Positions 8,134-14,895 of a stretch of 16,633 nt of DNA are shown in pieces. The notes below the pieces were generated by a model. It was given only the letters and a program-made list of their open reading frames with translations. It was not told the origin of the DNA and did not search any database. The translations under genes were made by a program, and so were the position numbers. This DNA is from JAICLL01 sp035252155 (lineage in GTDB: Bacteria; Planctomycetota; Planctomycetia; Pirellulales; JAICIG01), in NCBI GenBank assembly GCA_035252155.1, contig DATFDL010000338.1, forward strand, positions 1-16,633, in the 5' to 3' direction. Position 1 is the first letter of the stretch. Each line of letters begins with the position of its first letter.

Positions 8134-8782
8134 GCAGTTTCGGTCTTTCAGACTTCGCGCCGGCGCGTTGCCGCAGTTCTCGCAGCATTTCATCGGGCGG
8201 CACGAAGAACGGATTTTCTTGCAAAATGCCCCCAATGATCACCATCGGGTGCGTCCGCATGATGTCCATCACCACCTCGGCACCAAACTGGTGCAGATCA
8301 TACGTTCAACAAACGGCGTCGTCATATTTCGGCAGGACGAAATTCAAGCGGGTTTCGTACTCGACGATGTCATCCACGCCGGGCCGGTCTTCCAGGGCCC
8401 ACTCCATGTTGGCCACCAGCCGCGTCAGCGGGTAGCCCTGTGCTTTGCCGCCCTGCAGAACTTCTTCGATCAAGGCGAGCATCCGGTTCTGGTCGAAGTG
8501 GCCTTCCCGCAGGTAGGCGTCTTCCCAGCGGCGGACTTCGAGTTGCCCGTTGCGTTCGGCCTCGTCGACGGCGATGCCCGCCTCTCGCAGGCGGCGGCGA
8601 TGCTCCGGGTGGTGGTCCTCTTTTACGATGTGGAACGCCTTATCGCCTTGCTCGAAGCCTTCCTGGATGAAGGGCAGCAGCACGCGGTATTCTTCATCCT
8701 TGGCATGGAAGAACGCGCAGACATGCCGAGACCGCCCGAGCGGCATTCCGGCTAGACGCACTTCTCTTACTGGGCTCACCAT
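8099..8782 (-). CDS. MEDS-domain sensory protein interrupted by an in-frame TGA (possible selenocysteine or nonsense mutation)
   Basis: From the ATG at 8782 the frame runs 158 codons to a TGA at 8308-8306. It then continues without a shift for 68 codons to a TGA at 8101-8099, giving 227 residues if read through. The first part has the MEDS/DcmR-type features SRHVCAFFHAKDEEYRVLLP, FIQEGFEQGDKAFHIV and NMEWALEDRPGVDDIVEYE. The part after the TGA, TYDLHQFGAEVVMDIMRTHP then MVIIGGILQENPFFVPPDE, is the conserved C-terminal piece of the same domain. In relatives as I recall them, Cys precedes T/Q-Y-D, which is the TGA position here. MEDS domains are thought to sense small organic ligands and usually feed histidine kinases, as the next gene would. 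The start has a G-rich site (ggggggtcgc) before it and a TATAAT about 85 bases upstream. It may be a selenoprotein, a recent pseudogene or a sequencing error. Confidence 0.65.
8256..8308 (-). promoter_or_regulatory. In-frame TGA with downstream SECIS-like hairpin (candidate recoding site)
   Basis: After the TGA (8308-8306) the transcript reads 11 bases, then GCACC (8294-8290), loop AGUUU (8289-8285) and GGUGC (8284-8280). That is a perfect 5-bp stem whose loop begins 16 bases after the TGA and has a G in its first two positions, which meets the loose published description of bacterial SECIS elements. An outer pairing of CGUAUGAU (8304-8297) with AUCAUGCG (8263-8256) is also possible, eight pairs with one G-U, but it would leave a lopsided internal loop. 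The stem is short and could be chance. Confidence 0.3.
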
Positions 8783-8866
8783 GCGACCCCCCGCGATGAG
8801 TGCGGAAACAGGGTCTATCGGTCTCGACGCCCGGATGCCGACCCCGAGAAGGATCCGAATTGGCCC

Positions 8867-8872
8867 ATTATA
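8867..8872 (-). promoter_or_regulatory. Candidate -10 box of the MEDS-kinase operon
   Basis: A perfect TATAAT on the minus strand (8872-8867) would start transcription near 8860, leaving a leader of about 80 bases before ATG 8782. It excludes the longer open frame that begins at 8935. The -35 region is poor. Confidence 0.4.
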
Positions 8873-8941
8873 CGAAATGGTCGCGCGAATAGAATAGGCC
8901 CGACGCCGTTTGCAAGACGTCCCAGCCGGCGGCAAGCTGGT

Positions 8942-10069
8942 CTAATAACGCCACAGTCCGCGCAGGAAGAGGCCGTCGAAAGCCATGATGCTCGAGGTGT
9001 CCATTTCGGCGAAATGGCCGCTGTAGTTCGTGCCGCCCGATACCCCCAGGTCGAACCAGGCTTGCCAGAGCCAGCCCGCGGAGAACATTAACGTGGGCGT
9101 GGGCTGCCACGCCGCGCCCAGCTCGGCTTCGATCACGGGCACGGTCAAGGTGCGATGCGCCGACTGATCGCCCCCCTGCGCGCCCGTGAACAGCGCCCCG
9201 GAAGTATTATTAAATCCCCCCACCAGCAGCGACGTAGCGCCACGGGCCACGAGCGAGAAGGGGCTGTCGGGCCGGTAACGCGCTTGGCCCAACAGAGAGA
9301 AGTGCGGCCCAAACCCGGTAAAGTGCGAATTGAACGTCCCTGTGCCGAGCGTTCCGTTGGTAGGGTCGACGACGCTGTTGTCGTTGTGCTGGCGAATCGT
9401 GGCCCAACGCGCGCCCGCCGCCGGCCGCAGGTTCAGCAGGCCACCGGCCGTCGTGTACCGGCCCACGTAGTCGAGATCAAAAGCGTTGAGGTTGATCGAC
9501 GAGTTCGAGAGCATCGACTGACCGAAATTGGCCCGGTCGGTGTAAGCGTCGATGAAGAACTGATTCGGCGACGCCGGCGTGGCGACGATCGAGGCGCTGT
9601 TGTTGAAATGAAAATAGGTGAACTGCACGGCGGAAGTCGGGGTGAAATTGTATCCCAAATACGTGCGAAAGCCCGAGCTATAGGGAAAATTAATTTCGCG
9701 CGCTTGCACCGACTCGTGCGGCAAGCCGTTCACCAACGAATCGGTCGCCGACACATAGGCAATGGCCTGGCTGAAATGCGTGCGCAGCAGCAGGTAATCT
9801 GCCCCGGCAAAGACCGAGCCGCCGGGCGAGCTCCAGGCCGTGGTCGGGCAGGGCGAGAGCCCTTGGGGGGCCTGCGCATAGTTCGACCCGAGCGGGGGCG
9901 CCGGAGGCGGGGGCGCGATCGCCGCGTCGTTGGACCAGATGCCACTGGCTGGCATGCTTTGCGGCGCGGCCGAGGTGGGCCATTGCGCCGCTGCCGAGAC
10001 GACCTGGCAGACGACCATCGCCGTCGGCAAAAGCAATCGCGTGGTGATGAGCCTCACATGCGGCCGCAT
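8942..10069 (-). CDS. Outer-membrane beta-barrel protein (Lpg1974/MOMP-like)
   Basis: 375 residues from the ATG at 10069, which has a good Shine-Dalgarno site (agaggag, eight bases upstream). A frame extension to 10132 lies before the signal peptide and is not used. The signal peptide is MRPHVRLITTRLLLPTAMVV and on to VVSAAA. A Pro-rich linker (APPPPAPPLG) follows, then from about residue 85 alternating polar and aromatic strands: GGSVFAGADYLLLRTHFSQA, FRTYLGYNFTPTSAVQFTYF, ALNLRPAAGARW-like turns and FGPHFSLLGQARY. The end, SSIMAFDGLFLRGLWRY, matches the closing strand typical of the Lpg1974 family, with a terminal aromatic residue for barrel insertion. It is probably a pore or structural protein of the outer membrane. 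It is divergent from the DUF2231 gene and apparently monocistronic. The pore substrate cannot be read from the sequence. Confidence 0.85.
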   Translation of the reverse strand: MRPHVRLITTRLLLPTAMVVCQVVSAAAQWPTSAAPQSMPASGIWSNDAAIAPPPPAPPLGSNYAQAPQGLSPCPTTAWSSPGGSVFAGADYLLLRTHFSQAIAYVSATDSLVNGLPHESVQAREINFPYSSGFRTYLGYNFTPTSAVQFTYFHFNNSASIVATPASPNQFFIDAYTDRANFGQSMLSNSSINLNAFDLDYVGRYTTAGGLLNLRPAAGARWATIRQHNDNSVVDPTNGTLGTGTFNSHFTGFGPHFSLLGQARYRPDSPFSLVARGATSLLVGGFNNTSGALFTGAQGGDQSAHRTLTVPVIEAELGAAWQPTPTLMFSAGWLWQAWFDLGVSGGTNYSGHFAEMDTSSIMAFDGLFLRGLWRY

Positions 10070-10380
10070 AGGCGCGCTCCTCTCGCCGGTAGGATGGATG
10101 GCATCGCAAACGATCCGCCCACTTCGCACCATCGTCCTGTGGCGCTAATCTCACGAATTGTTAAGGCGGACGTGGTTTAAGCTTCCTTGCCCGGATCATC
10201 GAGAGTTCTTCGTACAACCGGCATAAACCACATGCTTTGCCCTCGTTTAGCGGGCTTTTGCCGCTCTGTGGCCTTCCGTCGTCGCGTCACGGCCCGCCCT
10301 TGGCACTGACTTTGCTCATTTTAAGAGACCGTTCACTTTATGCGTACGAGCCTCGTTTCCTTGCCTCTGTGAGGTGCCCT
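10070..10380. other. Divergent intergenic region with an inverted repeat
   Basis: This 311-base stretch lies between the outer-membrane barrel and DUF2231 genes. The frame upstream of the DUF2231 start is open to 10237 but shows no protein-like pattern. The only structure I see is gtggtttaagc (10172-10182) against gcataaaccac (10221-10231), ten of eleven positions complementary across 38 bases. No convincing promoter was found on either strand. Confidence 0.5.
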
Positions 10381-10899
10381 ATGGAACTCTGGGAATTTCA
10401 TCCGACGCTGATCCATTTTCCAATCGCCTTTCTGATCGCCGCCGTCTGCTACGATTTTTACCTCTGGTCACGGGGCGATTATCGTCCCTCCACCGTTGTC
10501 AATGGGTTGTATATCACCGGCGTTTTGACTGCCGCAGTGGCGGCAGCGGCGGGAGCGCTGGCCTTCTTCACCGCCCCGGCGTCGTTCACCGAGGAAGCCG
10601 CCGACATGATGTGGTGGCACATCGGGGGTGCCGTGACGCAGTTCGTGCTGTTCGCCATCATCGCCATTGTCCGCTTCCGGCACCGACGCACGGACAGCCC
10701 GAGCTGGACGCGCATCCTCGGCCTGGTCGCCACCTTGGTGCTCATCTTCGCCGGCTACGAAGGCGGCTACATGGTCTACCACGGAGCCACGGGCATCGAA
10801 CCTGGGGTGCTTGCCCGTGACTTGCGCGCAAAGCAAGAACGAAAGACCGAAATGGCCGCGAAGCGCGCCACCGGCGACCGCGAAACCACCACCCGCTAA
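10381..10899 (+). CDS. DUF2231-family integral membrane protein
   Basis: 172 residues. It opens with the family signature MELWEFHPTLIHFPIAFL and has four hydrophobic segments, at about residues 10-29, 42-63, 77-98 and 111-130. The end of the fourth, AGYEGGYMVYHGATG, is also typical. A charged tail of about 35 residues with many Lys and Arg follows and should be cytoplasmic. The ATG is preceded by gaggtg seven bases upstream, which decides against the longer frame from 10237. Conserved His residues in the first and third helices (HPTLIHFP, WWHIGG) resemble those of heme-binding membrane proteins, but no function has been proven for the family as far as I know. A terminator-like hairpin follows the stop codon, so it is probably transcribed alone. 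Confidence 0.85.
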   Translation: MELWEFHPTLIHFPIAFLIAAVCYDFYLWSRGDYRPSTVVNGLYITGVLTAAVAAAAGALAFFTAPASFTEEAADMMWWHIGGAVTQFVLFAIIAIVRFRHRRTDSPSWTRILGLVATLVLIFAGYEGGYMVYHGATGIEPGVLARDLRAKQERKTEMAAKRATGDRETTTR

Positions 10900-10911
10900 G
10901 AGTACGGTGTT

Positions 10912-10932
10912 TGCTCGATTTTCGAGCATTTC
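10912..10932 (+). terminator. Candidate intrinsic terminator of the DUF2231 gene
   Basis: tgctcga (10912-10918) and tcgagca (10922-10928) form a perfect 7-bp stem with a TTT loop, followed by tttct, 12 bases after the stop codon. The T-tract is short, so strength is uncertain. Confidence 0.5.
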
Positions 10933-10977
10933 TGCCAAAAAAAGCGGAAACGGTGTCACTACCGCCCCGCGCGGCGC

Positions 10978-11007
10978 TTGAACCGCTTCCAAAGAAGTGT
11001 TTATATT
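10978..11007 (+). promoter_or_regulatory. Candidate sigma70-type promoter of the response regulator gene
   Basis: TTGAAC (10978-10983), an 18-base spacer and TATATT (11002-11007) give the best promoter match in the window. Transcription would begin near 11014, about 20 bases before the ATG. Confidence 0.5.
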
Positions 11008-11034
11008 GATCTTTTCTGCTTAACCGGCGCTTTC

Positions 11035-11418
11035 ATGACGGAAATGCCAATGCGTGTTCTTGTCGTTGATGACAGCCCTGATACGGCGATGACCTTAGCC
11101 GTGCTTTTGAAGCATTGCGGCCACGAGGCGAAAGCCGCCCTCGGCGGCGAGGCGGCCTTGTACCTCGCACCGTTCTTCCGTCCCGATTTAATGTTCATCG
11201 ACTTGGCCATGCCCACGGTCGACGGTTTGACGGTCGCCCGCCAGCTTCGGCAAACCACCGAGTTTGCAGGTACGCCGCTGATCGCCGTGAGCGGTTACGT
11301 CGATGCCGAGCATCGCGAGCTGGCCACCGCGGCGGGCTTCAACGGTTTTCTGGCCAAGCCCTTCGCGCTGCTCGCTCTGCAAGAAACCATCGAGCGATTC
11401 ACCGCGAAGGCTGCTTGA
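11035..11418 (+). CDS. Single-domain response regulator (REC only)
   Basis: 127 residues comprising one receiver domain and nothing else. Acidic pocket residues are in LVVDDSPD (D12/D13). The phospho-acceptor is D56 in MFIDLAMP, and the switch residue is S86 in IAVSGY. The conserved Lys is K108 in FLAKPF. Several ATGs cluster at the start (11035, 11044, 11050). I take the first, because all three precede the first beta strand and the proposed promoter lies just upstream. With no output domain, it would act by protein-protein contact or as a phosphorelay shuttle, like CheY or Spo0F. Its 3' end overlaps by 20 bases the 3' end of the opposing kinase gene, which is a plausible partner. It could also serve the hybrid kinase at 5599-8133. 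Partnership is inference. Confidence 0.88.
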   Translation: MTEMPMRVLVVDDSPDTAMTLAVLLKHCGHEAKAALGGEAALYLAPFFRPDLMFIDLAMPTVDGLTVARQLRQTTEFAGTPLIAVSGYVDAEHRELATAAGFNGFLAKPFALLALQETIERFTAKAA

Positions 11419-13069
11419 GTGCCCCACGGCGGGCCGAAAGCGGGTTGGCGATGGTATTGCGCGACGATCCACCCGCCAGATCGCCTACGACGGCCATCAA
11501 CTCATTCAGCTTCACCGGCTTGCGAAGGTGGCTCTGATAGCCCGACTGCAGGCAACGCTGCCGATCTTCCGCGCGAGCAAAAGCCGTGAGGGCGATCGCG
11601 GGTGTGCGGCAGCCCGCGCTGCGAACCGCACGAATAAAATCATAGCCGTCCTCCTCGGGCATACCGATGTCGCTGATGATGACGTCCGGCTGGAAACTGT
11701 TTACCAGCATGCGGGCTTCGGCTGATGACGACGCCAGCGCGGGAGTCGCTCCGCAATTGAGAAACACCCGCTGCAACCAATCGCGGGTATCGCATTCGTC
11801 GTCGACCACCAACACTCTGACTCCGCTGAGGTCGATCCCATCACCGTCATCAGGCGATGCGACATCATCGCTCGTCGCCAGGCCCCCTCGCTCGCGCGCG
11901 GCGGCATGGACCGGAAGTTGAACCAGAAAAGTCGCTCCCCTTCCTTGACCCGGGCTCAGCGCTCGCACGGCGCCGCCGTGCATCGTGATCAGGCTCTTGA
12001 CGATCGAGAGGCCGATTCCCAAACCTCCGTGCTGGCGTTTTGTCGAAGCGTCGGCCTGAGTGAAACGGTCAAATAGCCGGGGCAGAAACTCGGGATCGAT
12101 ACCCTGCCCGGTATCGTTGACGCTCACTTCCACCAGGCCGCCCACCTCGCGCGTGAAAACACGTATCACGCCACCCTCGGGAGTGAATTTGACCGCGTTG
12201 ACCAACAAGTTCCAAAAGACCTGCTGGAGTCGTGACGCGTCGCCATTGACCACCACGGGGTCGGAAAAGCTCACTTCGAGACGAAGTTTCTTGCCCTCGA
12301 TGGCCGGGGCGACGGTATCGAGGCTGGCGCGCAGGATTTCCAACAGATTCACCGGTCGCATATCGAGCAGCAATTTTCCGGAAACGATACGGCTCATGTC
12401 GAGCAGATCGTCGATCAATTGCGTCTGCGCTCGTACGTTGCGGTCGATAATCGCGATTCCTTGCTTCAGTGTCTCCTGATCGACCTCGCGCAGCGTCAAC
12501 ATCTGGGTCCAGCCGTAGATGGCGGTCAGTGGCGTCCGCAGTTCATGACTGAGGGTGGCCAAGAACTCGTCCTTCATTTGGCTGGCGCGCTGGGTCTCTT
12601 CCTGCAATTCACGGGCGTGCATCTCCGCCCGGCGAATTTGCTCGAGTTGGTCGCGAATCTGGTATTGGCGCAGGCGCCCCCGCAGGGCGGCTTCGAGTGC
12701 GCTCACCACGGAACGGCTCGGCGCCGGCCGTTCCAACAGCGTCACGTTTCCTAACGCTCGCAGCACGCCCGCGGCGCTTTCTGAATGAGCGCCGCCGCGC
12801 ATCAGCAGCACCACCGGCAATTGAGACCACGACGGTTGCTCGTGAATGACCCTGAGGAGTTGACCGATGCCCGGCGCCGTGAGCGATTCTTCCGTCAACA
12901 GCACGGCGCCCGCACCCGCGGCGACTTCGACGCTGAGCTCGTCGAGATCGCGGCAACGCGTGCAATGCAGCCCCGCGGTCGCCAGCAATGCCACGGTCAC
13001 TTCGCCATCGCGGCGCGTGGGCGGCACATGGAGGATGCGCTGCTCATGGTCGACGATGGCGGATGACAT
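11399..13069 (-). CDS. Hybrid histidine kinase with degenerate N-terminal receiver, partner of KaiC-like ATPase
   Basis: 556 residues. Residues 10-130 form a receiver-like fold (RILHVPPTRRD, AGAVLLTEESL, LGNVTLLERP) that lacks the phospho-accepting Asp. A coiled-coil linker follows at about 133-165. HisKA has LSHELRTPL (phospho-acceptor H175). HATPase_c has NLLVNAVKFT, VNDTGQGI and GGLGIGLSIV. A second, intact receiver starts at VRVLVVDDE (417-425) and has phospho-acceptor D467 in ISDIGMP and K517 in LRKP. No membrane segment, so cytoplasmic. The gene starts 25 bases after the KaiC-like gene in the same direction. Kinases with this degenerate receiver N-terminus are recurrent neighbours of such ATPases, by my recollection of the families. 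The degenerate receiver may be the docking surface. Its 3' end overlaps the response regulator gene tail to tail. Confidence 0.9.
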   Translation of the reverse strand: MSSAIVDHEQRILHVPPTRRDGEVTVALLATAGLHCTRCRDLDELSVEVAAGAGAVLLTEESLTAPGIGQLLRVIHEQPSWSQLPVVLLMRGGAHSESAAGVLRALGNVTLLERPAPSRSVVSALEAALRGRLRQYQIRDQLEQIRRAEMHARELQEETQRASQMKDEFLATLSHELRTPLTAIYGWTQMLTLREVDQETLKQGIAIIDRNVRAQTQLIDDLLDMSRIVSGKLLLDMRPVNLLEILRASLDTVAPAIEGKKLRLEVSFSDPVVVNGDASRLQQVFWNLLVNAVKFTPEGGVIRVFTREVGGLVEVSVNDTGQGIDPEFLPRLFDRFTQADASTKRQHGGLGIGLSIVKSLITMHGGAVRALSPGQGRGATFLVQLPVHAAARERGGLATSDDVASPDDGDGIDLSGVRVLVVDDECDTRDWLQRVFLNCGATPALASSSAEARMLVNSFQPDVIISDIGMPEEDGYDFIRAVRSAGCRTPAIALTAFARAEDRQRCLQSGYQSHLRKPVKLNELMAVVGDLAGGSSRNTIANPLSARRGALKQPSR

Positions 13070-13094
13070 AGGCTACCTTGCGACTGCGGCTCTC

Positions 13095-14570
13095 TTACAG
13101 CTTCGTTTTCGCTTTTGCGTCAAGCTCGACGGGAATTCCGCTGAGAATTCCGCGAAACTGGGTCAGTGGCTCGCTCAGGTGAATCCCCTTTTCGTCGAAC
13201 CACAACTCGCGGATGGTTTCTTCGTGCGGGCCGCTTCGCTTTTTGACCACCGAGATCGCTTTTTTGACCTTCCCCGCGTGCTCGAAATAGCGGAACAGCA
13301 CGACCGCGTCGGCCAGATAACTGGTATCCACCGGCGCCTGCATATGACTGCCAACCACCCCATGCTGGGCCACCACGAGCAGCGTGGTGACACCTTGACG
13401 GCCCAAGTACGTGAGCAGTTCGTGCAGTTGAACCGCAAGAAATTTTTCTTCCGGCATGGCGTTCAAGTAACCGTTCAGGCTGTCGATCACCAACACCTTG
13501 GCGCCGTCGGCTTCGACCGCCTGCCGGACCATGTGCGCAAACTCACCGGGCGATACTTCGGCGGGGTCGATCTGGCGCACGCGCACCTGGCCGGCCGCCG
13601 CGCCGTGCTGAAAGCGAATACCGAGCGACTCGGAACGCACCGCCAGCGTGGCCTCGCTTTCGTCGAACGCGAAGATGACCGCGTGATCGCCTTGTTCGGC
13701 GGCGGCCACGGCATACTGCACCGCAATCGTAGATTTTCCCGAACCCGCCGGACCCATCAACAAGGTGCTTGTGCCTCGATCCGGTCCGCCCGCGAGGAGC
13801 GCATCGAGGGCGGCGATGCCGCTTTTGACGCTTTGAGGCGTAAACGGCTGTTCATGCTCGACCGCCACCAGCCTGGGAAACACCCTGAGGCCGCCGCGCG
13901 TGATCGTAAAGTCGTGAAAGCCGCCGCGGAAATCGCTGCCGCGCATCTTCATCACGCGCAAGCGGCGCCGATTGGCTCCGTACAACGGCGCAAGTTGTTC
14001 GAGCGAAATCACGCCGTGGGCGATGCTTTGCAGGTGCAGATCGGAACCCTCCGATGTCTTATCGTCGAGCAACAGAGCGGTACAAGCGCGTCCGACGAAG
14101 AACTGCTTCAACGCCAGGATTTGCCGCCGATAGCGCAGCGAGCTTTGCGCGAGCAGCCGCAGCTCGGAAAGCGAATCGAACACGACCCGGCTAGGATCGA
14201 TTCTTTGCACCGCATCGAGTATCCGTTTGGTCGTTTCCTGCAGCTCGACCTCTGCCGCGGGATACATCGTCACCTGGGCGTCGCTATTGAAGTCATGCTC
14301 ATCGGAAATCAGCTCGACGATGTCGATGCCGTCGAGCGACCAGCCGTGCGACGCCGCCCCGGCGATCAATTCGTCTTTGGTCTCCGAGAGGGTGATGCAG
14401 AGGCATCGTTCGCCCTGCCTCACGCCTTCCATGAGAAACTGCAACGAGAGCGTCGTCTTGCCCGATCCCGGATTTCCGTCGACCAGGTAAAGCCGGTGGG
14501 GAATGAAGCCGCCGCCCAGCACTTCGTCAAACCCCGAAATGCCGGTGCTGGCGCGTTGCGGAGTTTGCAC
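13095..14570 (-). CDS. Double-domain KaiC-like ATPase
   Basis: 491 residues with two tandem RecA/KaiC-type P-loop domains. Domain I (about 5-240) has Walker A GNPGSGKTT (32-40), a Ser-Glu in ITLSET where KaiC has its catalytic Glu pair, and Walker B-like RVVFDSLSEL. Domain II (about 245-480) has Walker A GPAGSGKST (273-281), FAFDES and Walker B KVLVIDSLNGY. The region equivalent to the KaiC phosphorylation loop reads PVDTSYLADAVVLFRY. By hand alignment, S417 falls at the KaiC S431 position and Tyr at T432. The ATG has an aaagggcg site about ten bases upstream. A histidine kinase gene follows 25 bases downstream, probably in one operon. KaiC family members are ATPases in clock or stress signalling. 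No kaiA or kaiB is visible, so timekeeping is not implied. Length fits the KaiC double-domain class. Confidence 0.9.
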   Translation of the reverse strand: MQTPQRASTGISGFDEVLGGGFIPHRLYLVDGNPGSGKTTLSLQFLMEGVRQGERCLCITLSETKDELIAGAASHGWSLDGIDIVELISDEHDFNSDAQVTMYPAAEVELQETTKRILDAVQRIDPSRVVFDSLSELRLLAQSSLRYRRQILALKQFFVGRACTALLLDDKTSEGSDLHLQSIAHGVISLEQLAPLYGANRRRLRVMKMRGSDFRGGFHDFTITRGGLRVFPRLVAVEHEQPFTPQSVKSGIAALDALLAGGPDRGTSTLLMGPAGSGKSTIAVQYAVAAAEQGDHAVIFAFDESEATLAVRSESLGIRFQHGAAAGQVRVRQIDPAEVSPGEFAHMVRQAVEADGAKVLVIDSLNGYLNAMPEEKFLAVQLHELLTYLGRQGVTTLLVVAQHGVVGSHMQAPVDTSYLADAVVLFRYFEHAGKVKKAISVVKKRSGPHEETIRELWFDEKGIHLSEPLTQFRGILSGIPVELDAKAKTKL

Positions 14571-14895
14571 AGATCGTCTCGCCCTTTGAAAGTCCCCTCG
14601 GTCTGGCCAAGCGCCGCCGCTTCGGCCACGATACGTAGAATACCATTTTCCGCCGGCGCATGGGGAGACTCGAAACGGAACGAATCGAAAAACCGAGCGA
14701 TGCCTGGATCGTCCTCGGCGTACGCGGGTTTCGGCGCCAATGCCAACAGCGGCGAAAATGAATCGCTCGGCACCTTATGCCAATTCTTGACTCTTAAGAC
14801 GAATCGTCTTACGATCATGGGCGTCTTGGTCGACATGTTGTGTCCGACGCCGTTTTGCCCTTCGAGTTCATTCCCAGCAGATTCGAGGCACATCG
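14571..14895. other. Divergent intergenic region upstream of the KaiC-like gene
   Basis: 325 bases between the KaiC-like gene and the frameshifted secreted-protein gene. A minus-strand frame (14911-14420) runs through it into the KaiC gene but has no recognisable domain. The notable structure is the palindrome at 14795-14811. No promoter with two good boxes was found. Confidence 0.5.
14795..14811. promoter_or_regulatory. 17-bp palindrome, candidate operator
   Basis: taagacgaatcgtctta is perfectly symmetric in its 8-base arms around one central base. It lies about 225 bases upstream of the KaiC-like ATG and 85 bases upstream of the opposing gene. Its AT-rich ends and lack of a loop suit a dimeric regulator site better than an RNA hairpin. 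The regulator is unknown. Confidence 0.4.

Noticed and set aside
8134..8235. Longer N-terminus for the hybrid kinase
   Set aside because: The extra residues are the out-of-frame reading of the conserved MEDS C-terminus (Cys- and Arg-rich). The other frame is clearly the coding one.
8306..8782. MEDS protein as a normal gene ending at the first TGA
   Set aside because: This would drop the most conserved C-terminal part of the domain, which follows in the same frame without any other lesion, so I treat the longer frame as the gene and flag the TGA.
14764..14787. Sigma54-like promoter upstream of the KaiC-like gene (TGGCATAAGGTGC on the minus strand)
   Set aside because: The GG and GC elements are two bases too close for a sigma54 promoter.
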